This document shows positions 38,301 through 49,300 of a DNA stretch of 64,000 nt, piece after piece (position 1 is the first letter of the stretch; every line of letters starts with the position of its first letter). Under the pieces are notes generated by a model. The model ran no database searches and had not been told where the DNA came from. It was given only the letters and a program-made list of their open reading frames with translations. This DNA comes from Pampus argenteus (taxonomy: Eukaryota; Chordata; Actinopteri; Scombriformes; Stromateidae). The position numbers and the translations under genes were made by a program. The stretch is from NCBI GenBank assembly GCA_036937835.1, contig CM072873.1, forward strand, positions 8,982,501-9,046,500. The letters are read 5' to 3'.

Positions 38301-39607
38301 GACAATAGAGATAACGGGAATTACAATAGAGATAACAGGAATGAAAATAGAGATAAAGAGAATGACAATACAGATAAAGACAATAGAGATAAAGAGAATG
38401 AAAATAGACATAACAGGAATGACAATAGAGATAAAGAGAATGACAATAGAGATAAAGAGAATGACAATAGAGATAAAGAGAATGACAATAGAGATAAAGA
38501 GAATGATAATAGAGATAAAGAGAATGGCAATCGACATAACAGGAATGACAATAAAGATAAAGACAATAGAGATAAAGAGAATGACAATAGAGATAAAGAG
38601 AATGACAATAGACATAACAGGAATGACAATAGAGATAAAGACAATAGAGATAAAGAGAATGACAATAGAGATAAAGACAATAGAGATAAAGAGAATGACA
38701 ATAGAGATAAAGACAATAGAGATAAAGAGAATGACAATAGAGATAAAGACAATAGAGATAATAAGAATGACAATAGAGATAAAGAGAATGACAAGAGAGA
38801 TAAATACAACAGAGATAAAGAGAATGACAATAGACATAACAGGAATGACAAGAGAGATAAATACAATAGAGATAAAGAGAATGACAATAGACATAACAGG
38901 AATGACAATTGAGATAAAGACAATAGAGATAAAGAGAACGACAATAGAGATAAAGAGAATGACAATAGAATTAAAGAGAATGACAATAGAGATAAAGAGA
39001 ATGACAATAGAGATAAAGAGAATGACAATAGAGATAAAGACAATAGAGATAACAGGAATGACAATAGAGATAGACAATAGAGATAAAGAGAATGACAATA
39101 GAGACAAAGAGAATGACAATAGAGATAAAGACAATAGAGATAAAGAGAATGACAATAGAGATAAAGACAATAGAGATAACAAGAATGACAATAGAGATAA
39201 AGAGAATGACAATAGACATAACAGGAATGACAATAGAGATAAAGACAACAGAGATAAAGAGAATGACCATAGACATAACATGAATGACAATAGAGATAAA
39301 GACAATAGAGATAAAGAGAATGACAATAGAGATAAAGAGAATGACAATAGAGATAAAGACAATAGAGATAAAGAGAATGACAATAGACATAACAGGAATG
39401 ACAATAGAGATAAAGACAATAGAGATAAAGACAATAGAGATAAAGAGAATGACAATAGACATAAAAGGAATGACAATAGAGATAAAGACAATAGAGACAA
39501 AGAGAATGACAATAGACATAAAAGGAATGACAATAGAGATAAAGAGAATAGAGATAAAGAGAATGACAATAGAGATAAAGAGATAGACAATAGAAATAAA
39601 GATAATT
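32354..39607 (+). repeat. Giant 15/21-bp tandem array (about 7.25 kb)
   Basis: The basic 15-mer GACAATAGAGATAAA is used alone or extended by a hexamer (GAGAAT, AGGAAT or GGGAAT) to 21 bp, giving dominant 36- and 57-bp periods and roughly 400 units. Variants include GACAATCGACATAAC plus AGGAAT and TACAATAGAGATAAC plus AGGAAT. Both unit lengths are multiples of three and lack stops in two forward and all three reverse frames, so ORFs of up to about 1,234 codons appear on both strands. They read as DNRDKE-type, MTIEIK-type, SLLSLS-type, ISIVFI-type and YLYCHS-type repeats. I treat them as repeat by-products: overlapping on both strands, frame-shifted within the array, no splice or domain context. 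Units are about 80% purine on the plus strand and 27-29% GC. Larger duplications (285 and 186 bp offsets) show recent unequal exchange. Left flank: compound repeat. Right flank: Tc1 remnant. Confidence 0.97.
35336..35810 (+). repeat. Higher-order duplication inside the array (285-bp offset)
   Basis: Two blocks starting AACGGGAATTAC at 35336 and 35621 share the same series of rare variants, including GACCATAGA and GAGATACAGAGAATGACACT. That series ends at 35520 in the first block and 35805 in the second. Both markers give an offset of 285 bp. Confidence 0.85.
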
Positions 39608-39905
39608 AAAATTGGAAAAATGAATGCAGCAATGTATCAGGACAGCGACTGAAAACACACAGCCAAGATATGAAAGGAGTGACTTTAGGGCAACTCTGTA
39701 AATGTCCTAGACTTGAATCCCATTGAGCATCTCTGAAGGGAACTGAAAATTTAACATTTAAAAAAAAAACGTTCATTGTCATTATGGGGTATTGTGTATA
39801 GACATTTTTAGGGGGAAACAAAATTAAATCCATTTTAGAGAAAGTCTATAACATAACAAAATGTGGAAAAAGGGAAGCACTGTGAATACTTTCCATATGC
39901 ACTAT
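39608..39905 (+). pseudogene. Tc1/mariner transposase 3' end and terminal repeat (truncated)
   Basis: The first half matches the late transposase coding region of fish Tc1 elements: ACACACAGCCAAGA, GTGACTT, AATGTCCTAGACTTGAATCC and CATTGAGCATCTCTG (the conserved DLNPIEHLW-type region, degraded). After an internal deletion comes the terminal part: TGTCATTATGGGGTATTGTG, TAAATCCATTTTAGA, AACAAAATGTGGAAAAAG, and an end near GAATACTTTCCATATGCACT. The 5' two thirds are missing where the tandem array begins. Inactive. Confidence 0.85.
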
Positions 39906-42900
39906 ATATTATATTGTTCCATTTTAAGTGTTTTGATGGTTTAAGAACAAATCACGTTTCTTAAAAAGAGCAAGAAATCTACAAACCAAAACTTTAAACG
40001 GATCAGTCTGTAAGTTGTGATAAAATCTGACATTCTCTGTGGTGCCTAAACATCTCCTTTTCCCTCCCCACTCATTTTTTTTTTTTTTTGCCTCTGGTTG
40101 GTTGGACTTTCTGCTGATTGTGTGCATTTGCCCACCGGTCTTTGATTGGGCTCCATCTTAATTTCAAATCCAGTTGAGGTGTTTCCAAACAAATCTCCTG
40201 GAAATACAAACTTTCCCATAAACCACAGAGACACACAAAGGAGGAAAAGCACAGGCTGGCTCGCGATGGGGAGAAGCTCAGACAGTAATATATACTCTTT
40301 TTCAGTGATGCTGCCAGAAACCACTGAGCAACAAAAAAAACGTATTATGTAACACTACTAACTGCAGTGAGTCTGTTTGTAATATAGCAGTACAACTGTC
40401 TGACTGCAGCTAAAATGTGACTGAAGCTATATGCAACAGAAGCATTTTTTTTTCAGCTCTGGTCAAAGTGGCTTTACTGTACCATTGTCTACATACAGAT
40501 TATTGAAGCTGATAGTGATGAAGCCACAGTATCACTACTAGTAATTCAAAGCTTTTGCATCTGCTAACCTCCAAACATTGCTGAAGTGGATAAGGGGATA
40601 AAATACTGAGTAGTGAGCAGAAAGAGGAATGCTAATTGTGTTAAAATAAGTGACCAGCAAGCCACAACTTTATAATTTCAAGATGAACGCTCTCAAAGAC
40701 GAGGAGGGTTGAGGAGGAGCTTTGCAGTGTTGATTCTTAAACTTTTGGAGTGGTGAGTTGTACTGCTCCATGTGTCACTGTTTAATACCAATGTAATGGA
40801 TCTTTTTTTTAAAATATTCAAGGGAATCCACCAGTCAAGGAAAAACAAAATTACTTTTTTAAATTTTAAATTATTTTGAATAGTAACATGTGTTGGTACA
40901 CTGCCCTCAATGGGTTGAAAGATGAAAAGGAAGAGTCACGGCAGCCTTTTTAAAATGGAATCGCGGTGATCTGTGGATTCGCTCACAGGGTGTTGCACAT
41001 ATGTGCAATTTTGTTTCAGTTCACAACAGAACGACGTCTTGGCAGGGCTGACCTTTCGTGGAGCAGACAGCCAAACAGAGATTCCAAAGTGGAGGGAAAA
41101 ATGGAGTAATCGTACCTTATTAGTCGCGTGCAGTTTTTTTGCTCCACAAAAAAAAGGAATGGTTTGCAGACATTTGAGACAGTAGATACATCAAATACGC
41201 CTTTTGAATAAACTTTGTATGAACTAACTGTGCCGTCAGCAACCAAAATAACTTGAATAACTTGATGTACATCACCAAGCTTCTAGAAACACATATTCTG
41301 CAAAGATACATGAATTTAGCAACTATGACCAGGTGGTCTGTGCTTGTGATTTCACCAGCTATGACGTAGCATTTTACTAATAGTTCACTGAACTGCATAT
41401 GTAGGGTGTAGAAGATCCTCCAGCCTGCAGCAGTTGGCATCAGAAGCAAGAGTAGTATCCTGGGTGTACTTACTGTGTCTAATGTGTCCAAGTACAAATC
41501 CAATGCAAAATGCATCTATTACAAATGACTCAGAACAGCCCAGGCAATGTAATTACCTAATTATTCATTATGGCACCCCTCCTTTTCTTCCCTCTTTTTT
41601 TTTTTTTTTTTTTTACACGATCAGAATAATCATGCAGTTTCCATTCCCACACATTAACCATCTGAGACCAGATCAATCTTATCAAATACCTGCATGACTT
41701 TTCTCCAGAAATCTGCAGCTCATTTGCAGCTAATGTGGTTGCTGTGTTGCTTTGGTCCGTGAGTGTATTTTTGTTTCCAGTCTCTTTATCATCAGCATTA
41801 TTCATCGTATATGACCTCATTATTGGCACAAAATAAACTTAGATTTTTTTTAACATATGCTCCAGGAGCTGGCATGATTGACAGCCTATAGCATAAGCTA
41901 AGAGTGTTACACAGAAATGTCATAAAAAATACCCAGTGTCTTTTATTCATCTTTGTTTGTGTATTTTCTTTTTTCCCTTATAACAATGGGACAGGGGGAA
42001 AAAAACGGAGCACAGAAAGGACAATCTTATCAAATCTACCACACTGTGGTTGAGTATGATTTTTTTTTTTTTTTGCTATAGATATTCCCGGACTACTTTT
42101 GCTAAATAACAAAATTCAAGCCTTTTTGTGGTGCAGGAAAAGTGTTGTTGCTTGTCTCTATACGTCATCCCTGTGATTGACTGACTGGCAACCTCTCCCG
42201 GGTGTATCCTGCCTTTCACCCGATGTCAGCTGAGATTGACCCCATGACCCTCTAGAGGATATGCGGTAAAAGAAAAAAAATAAACAGATGGACAGGTGGA
42301 TGGACAAGAGGTGGCAAGTAAATTCCAAATATGAAAAAATAAAATATGCCTTCATGGATGTGAGCACTCTGATCCTGTGATCATCAAACAGCAGCACAGT
42401 TACTCACAGAATTACTGCAAACCACATCTGGTGATTGTTGATGATCAATGATAGTTTGCTAATGGCCTTAAAAATCCCTTCATTGTTTCATTGAGAAGTT
42501 CAAATCAGATTCTGTATTTTAAAAATATGTTTCCACCGCTACCATGAGTAATATAGTGGCTGCAGTTGTTACATTTTGATGTAACAGTAGAATAAATCAA
42601 ACAAACCCTTCTTTGTCATTGTTTAAAAAAAAAAGCTATGTTTATTTGTGGCTGGAAAAGGAAAACACATAGTAATGTACCGTGTCAAAGTCTAATGTTC
42701 CAACAGTGTTTCCTTGTGAGGCTGGATATTTATTAAATTTAACATAGTCAAATGTTCAGTAGTGGAAATAGATTTTGTTTAGACTTCTAGTATACTTTGT
42801 GTTGTTTCAGTTTCAGCCAGGCATGAAATATATGGACCCATTGTTCTTTTTCAACCAGCCACTCTCAGAAGTGCTTGTTGTGCACATGCAGACTTGTAAA

Positions 42901-43104
42901 AGCTGATTTAGAAATCCATATACACAGCAATGCATGTCATTCTCCAGGAGAAAAATCTACCTTTAATGGACAAAATTATTGTCAACTTAAGCACCCGCAA
43001 TATTAAAAATCACAATGGCAAACAGATGTAAGGAATTACACCCCCTCTTTTACCAGGATTCCTTCACTTATCACAACACAAACTATATTGGCATGAGTCC
43101 TGTG
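39906..43104. other. Intergenic stretch, no gene recognised
   Basis: Short frames only; T-runs at about 40075-40089 and 41595-41614. No splice-bounded coding block noticed. Confidence 0.6.
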
Positions 43105-43280
43105 GAGGTATAGATAGCCGTCGTCCGTTATTTGGAAGATCAGTTGTTCAGTTCCTGGCTTTCATGGTTCCAGTCTGCATGTCAAAGTGTCCTTGGGTAA
43201 ACACTGACCCCAAACTGTGAGTTTGTGTGACTGTTTAGATCATCTGGATGCACAGCAGGCACCTTGTGTGGGAGCCTCTG

Positions 43281-43320
<40 letters not shown>

Positions 43321-43385
43321 GTGTGTGCGTGCGTGCGTGCGTGTGTGTGGTTGAAGGCTAGAAAAGCGCTTTAGGTGCAGTTTTA
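43105..43385 (+). repeat. SINE-like / nonautonomous teleost repeat with internal (GT)n
   Basis: It carries ordered blocks of a familiar fish repeat: CCAGTCTGCATGTCAAAGTG, TCCTTGGGTAAACACTGACC, CACCTTGTGTGGGAGCCTCT, then an expanded GT run, then GGCTAGAAAAGCGCTTTAGG and TGCAGT. In canonical copies, recalled from memory, the end reads AAAGCGCTATATAAATGCAG. This copy is diverged and its internal TGTGTGAATG part has grown into a microsatellite. Confidence 0.7.
43283..43349. repeat. (GT)n/(GC GT)n microsatellite
   Basis: About 67 bases of GT with GCGT units in the right half, inside the SINE-like repeat. Confidence 0.95.
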
Positions 43386-46300
43386 TGGACAAACAGGGGG
43401 AAACAGATATCACTTTATGTGGACCCACAGTGCCACACATACCGTTCCGTCAGGATGCCTGAACTTGTGGTAACGTTTTACAGAACGTTTAATCTTCACC
43501 TGATAAAGCAGGATCAAATGCAGTAGCTTTATTATTCTGTCTCTCCAGCATACAGGCCTCCTCCTCAACTCTCAAAACACGTGTTGTGAATTAGCCTGCT
43601 GGCAACAGAAATAATCTGGAGTCTTCCTCCGATGGACGAGACCCAGGCAGACTTTTACTCATCCGCTGACAGATCTTAGTGGAAAGTCTGTGTCCAGTTA
43701 TGCTGTAAAAACATTCAAAGTCCAAACCTGATCAACAGTGATCAGCGAGAAACAGTTTGGTAGCAGTGATGCCACTGTGACACCAGGACAGTTATCTATA
43801 TGAAGGGCACTAAATCATTTTACTTGAAATACACTGCATCTTCTCACAAGGTTTAAATCTGATGCCCATATTTCTAATCATTAGCTTGTTACATTGTTTC
43901 CTTGTTATCTATCACAACTTTTTGCCTTATCTGTATGTCAAAGCACCTCATTAATAAGAGCTCATATGTTTTCCAATCATACTAATAATCTGACTGAGGT
44001 GCATGATGGGATGCCTTTGAAAATTCTGTGACAGCTTTATGACCACGTTGTGAGATGCGCAAATGAGTAGGTGAACTGTTAGATTAACGACTCATGTTCA
44101 AACGTACATTCTCTTTGCAGCTTTCACAAGATTACAGCCTCTCCTGATACCAGCTGCTGCTGCTGATTCAGTGTTTTTTCAAAGTGCGGCTCGCCAGAGT
44201 CAAACTAATTTACACGCCGAGAAGATAAATGGTGACTATATCCGATTGAGTACAGAATTACACTGTATACTGGAAAGAAATATATCGCCTTATCTGGAAA
44301 GTAAATGTACGAGCCCCTTTGGCCCCGTCACTGCAGCTTTTTGAAGGTCTGAAAACTGTATAGGTTAAAGAATGCAGGGCCATTTACCCCCTACTGATCC
44401 TGTTGGGGTTAAAGTGCCTTGCTCCAGGGGAAAGAGGCAAACAGATCAGCGTGTTATACTGAGCAGACGTGAATGTGTGTAACACAGTTACACACACTAA
44501 CACCCCCCCCCCCCCTTCCAGAGAAAGACATCGTTGTGAAAACTAACCTGAACAAATAAACATAGGTTCATTTATGTAAAAGAACTTTCTAAGTAAGATA
44601 AGACATATGTACATGTGATCACTAACAGAGTGCTATTTGGATCTATCCAAATTCAAAGGGAGAAGTAAACATTACATGGAAAGAAAATACATGTGTCACG
44701 TGTCGAGACAGCAGCTGTAACGTAGAATATCCAACCTGCCAATCACTGCAAGCAGAATCGTAATTTCATTTTTTTTTTTTATCTTATGGCGCAAACCACA
44801 AAGCAGAAACTGTCTATGCTTGTCTGCATTTCTCCTGTTACACGATGGTTGCTTGATGTCTACATGGACATGTGGCAACACTTAGAGGTCCTTTTCCATT
44901 GGTGTGAGATCCGTCATGCATTTTTTTTTTTTTTTTTTTTCCACTTCATGGAGTTCCATGATTTACCAAACATTATGGAAAGTAAACACGTACATTTTGA
45001 ATATGAGAGGTTTTAAAAAGATGTCGTAATTTGCAGCATGACTTTAAAGTCAAGAAGACCATAGTGTCCCCACAGGAACACCAGACAGTTCAGTGATGGA
45101 TACATTTATGATTGAATCTATCTAATGAATTGTTCTAATGTTTTTGACAGTCGCCTGTCATACAAGCCAAACTCATGGTGATGTTTTAGAGAAGCATCTA
45201 TTGCTCATAATGTAACAGTGCAGAAGAAAGCTGTACTGTGAAAAGTTAGTTATTCTTCTATCTTTCTAGTTTGCCGTGCAGGACAATGCAGTGTATGTTT
45301 TTTTTTTTTTTTTGACAGATGGAAGAAAAATGAATCATCAGATGACACCTAATGACTTGACTGATTATCCCTCTGTTCAGTAAAGTGTAGTTTGATCACA
45401 GAGCAAGACTTGAAATTAGAGAAGAGCAGACGCTGCGAGGCGTTTTTTTAAGTTTGGATAGACTGACAGCAAGCTAACGATCTCACATGTGACATGTTTC
45501 TGCATGACTTGAGAGTTTTGACTGGCACTTGTATTGTAATTAACGTGGACCCGACATTATTAACTATGCTGCAAATGTTATGGTGAACATGAGTGATTGA
45601 CAGCTGCAGTTGTTTTTTTTTTTTGTTTTTTTTTAACCCATTGTGGTGTTCTGCCTGCCAATATCATATTCAAATACATGTCACGTTAAAGCGTTTGTTT
45701 GGTTAAAGTCCGGCTGAAATCACATTTTAACCTTTTGCAGTCAAAAATAATGTCGACATGTTCTTTAAATATAGTGGTAATAGTTCTGTATTATTCAAAT
45801 GAAGAAAAAAAGTTTCTCTAAAAAGACAAAAGTACGAATACAGTTTTAATTTCAGGGAAATGTCAACAAAACTCATTGTTTTTAATTATAATTAAAATTT
45901 TAATTATAATTAGCTTCATAAATCCTGCAGAATATTGTTATACATGATGTCTTTGTATACAAAATGTATGTATGTACAAACTGTGTGAATAAAGAAAATG
46001 CACCTTTTTGAAGGCACACAGTACTGTAGGTGCTTTAAAGCATGTATATAATGATTTAACTGCCCAGCTATGAGTGTGTGTGGAAGGTATCTCAGCTGTG
46101 GACATTATGAGTCACAGACCCCAGACGGCCCTGAGATCCTTCCTCTACAGGTAGTGGGCCCCAGTGGTGGCAGAACTGGCTGTCTGGGAGCACCATGGAA
46201 AGTGTGGTTTTGTGGTTCTTTAAAAGGACAAGCGTGCAAGGCCAAGAAATACACCTTTAGTTTTACTGCAGTTTTGGCTACAGAATTCTTACAAGCATCT

Positions 46301-49300
46301 TTTTCCGGGAAACTCTTCATACTCACGGATAGTCTGATAGATGTTACCCATAGCTCTTGTTTCATGACATATTTGTATGTATTATTTTGTTTGTAATCAA
46401 TCAATCTGCCAATATATATATTTTTTTTACATCATGGTCAGTAGTAAAATAAAGCTTAAAAGATACATATCACATAATTCAAATCAAACAATGTATATGG
46501 TAAACTATAAAGCACCTACAATAGACCGATAAATTGTGCCAAACTTCAAAATAACACATTTTACACAATGTATGCGCTACAATTTTAAAATGAAAATGCT
46601 TTTTACAGCCGTGTGGTTTTCAATCCAAACCATGAAGGAAAATATGTGATATTATCTCCGTCATGGTTACCATCATAAAGTTAATACCAGACAACACAGA
46701 AATAAGCCATTGCACGCAAGTTCTCTTTATTTTATTTTTTTTATTTTTTATTTTTTATTTTTTTAGGAAACTATTTCCATCCATAAAAATCAAGTTCCAG
46801 GAAACAAAAGCATTGTTTGTCAGTGAATCAGAGGAACATGAAGCTTTACAAGGATATCACCATATTGTGTAAAGCTGACCAAAGTGGAGTAAATGTTCAT
46901 GAACAATGATGCTCAATGAAATATGAATGAAATATCAACATGTCATATAATATAACACATGGATGTTTCCATGTTTACAAAGGAATTTTCAGTACAGTTC
47001 GAGTGCATATTCATCACCATCCTAATGCAAGTTGCATTTGTTTTTTTTCTAATAAAAATACAATACTGAATGTTATGTGATATATTCGCATGAGTTCTTT
47101 AAACCCTGATATTGGCTCACCAGTGAAAGCTGTTACCTACACTAATTAGCTGATGGCAGGTGTGATTAATCATCTTCTTTACTACTGTATTTATTTAGTC
47201 TTTTCATTTTCAGGATCAAGTTTACAAGCCACATCCTGTTCATTTTTCTTGGAGCTCTAGGGAATTTAAGGCTGTTTCACAATGCCGTTGCTGATACTTT
47301 ACTGCTGTGCATTATTATATTAGATCATAATTTGTGTCTGAACAGCATTTAACCTCAATAATAATCTCTTAACACCACCACTGGACACTGTGCTGTTGGA
47401 ATGATGCTATCAGTGTCTACATTGTGAGACAAGAACGAAGGGAGAAATCCCAACAACAAGTCAAAGGAACCATATTTGATTGTGGTTTCAATTTCGTCAG
47501 AAGTAAGTTCTCGGAAACGTAGGGAAGCACAAATAAGTAAGTACTGCAAAAGAGACCAAGAGGATTCATCCAAAAATTGCAATACTTGATCACAAAATCA
47601 TTTCCTGTAGTGCGCTGAAAACTGATCAAACAAAGTAACTGTCCAGGGAGTGTATTTTTTCTTTTTAACATCTATTTCGCATTGAGTTCACAACAAAACA
47701 TTTGGCACGGCTTCAGTGCACCAGATGCTAAGATAACCTTCAAAGACCACGCTTGTGTAAAACTCGACTAAAATCAAGACTAGACATTCTTCAAACCACA
47801 ACTCAAGGCATGGAAGCTGGTAGTGTTTGCCCTTGACTTTAACAGAAATTACACCAATCTGTGCTATTTTCAGCATTACAAGCTCCTTTCCTAATGTTAA
47901 ATTAAAGAGTGAGTCAGGATGTGCTATTTTACACAGGATAATGAGAAGCATTCCCCGACACTGTAGCTGACTGAGAGCCAGCAGACGACTAACCACACTC
48001 TGAACGTACACATGATGTCACGTACGGATGCTTACAGTGATCAGCCTCTAGATGCTTTAACGCTGCTCCTGTAGCCCCTATAAGCACATGAAACGTTTGG
48101 TCATTTAGGCCATTCAAGCATGTAAACCACAATTTACAATATGCAGTAATCCTCCATAATAGCAATAACAGGAAAAAGTATTAACTGCCTGTTACGTTTT
48201 TTGGCGATGTACACTACTGATGCCAGAACTAACTCCTCATCCACACAAAATACGATGATGTGCTGACATTTTTTGCAAAACTTGTCATGCTGGTCTCTTA
48301 AACAGACAGATCAGATATCAGCTGATGGAGTTTGTACGAGTCTGTTGTGTTTTTAATTCAAGTTTGCTTTCAAGTCCTTTGGAAATTCTTTAGAGGAGAC
48401 AGGCGGCGTTTAATAATGTAAGATGATGACTTATGTAACAAGGTGAGAGTGTTAAAAAAGGTCAATGAAGAATTAGGCTGAGACCACCAACAGAGCAAGT
48501 GGTTTTCTTTGTTATGCGGAGTAACCTCTGTGGCCACCGTAATCATTAAACTCTGAATACGAGCTGCAACTGCCCTGAGGCTCACATGTTGCTGAGTGGC
48601 ACTTTTGTGGTTGTGGTTAATGGGCAGACGGTGTTTAGAGTAAAAAAATAAAAAAGGATTGGTCATGCTTCTCATTTGGTGCCGGAGCCAAAACACCAGG
48701 GATTCCTCTGCCCTAGGTGCAATGGCCCTCATTGTTAGCTACTGCCGTAATGGCCTGTCATTGCATTCGTGACGGATTTTTCTCGTGGTTTAAATGTTCA
48801 GGCTGCCAAGTAATGCATGTAACCTTAGGGCAAAAAAATGTCCTCATTCTTCTAAACATATGAGGCAGTCACACACGCATTCCTAATCACATAAAATAAA
48901 GCGGTTCACTTAGCGGACTCCTCTCGAGCTCTAAATCACATCACAGTCAGTTTTCCAATAATTTAGAGATTATAAAGTAGTCGCAATAATAATGTTGTTG
49001 ATTTTTATGCGAAATTGATGAGCTGTTGAAGACAAGTTTAATCCACTTCCCACTCGCAAACTATGCGAACTATGTGAAGTAGATTTGACTGTTGGTTGAT
49101 ATACACATTTCCATTTGTACTGTTTAATTCAGTACTTGCTGTTAGTGTACACTGTACGTCCAGATTATAAGCAATAACTTCATATTACTTAAGGAGCTTT
49201 TCAAAATTAAATCAAATCCTGTTTCTGTTACGGTTTATGTCTGGGATCTGTTAGCAGTAGCCATTCAATGTACTTGAATCATGTAATTGCTCCTCTATTA

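Noticed and set aside
32354..39607. CRISPR-like array of repeats and spacers
   Set aside because: Units are contiguous 15/21-bp tandem repeats without unique spacers, and the genome is a vertebrate.
32294..39658. Very long ORFs (450-1,234 codons) on both strands as protein genes
   Set aside because: They overlap each other on opposite strands and in several frames, consist only of the tandem unit, switch frame at indels inside the array, and have no splice, promoter or domain context.
46070..46396. 108-codon plus-strand ORF
   Set aside because: GC-richer start but no family match I know, and no acceptor or donor that extends it.
47688..48732. Minus-strand ORFs of 107 and 120 codons as genes
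   Set aside because: No recognisable motif, no splice-supported extension, and many frames of similar length exist by chance in this AT-rich window.
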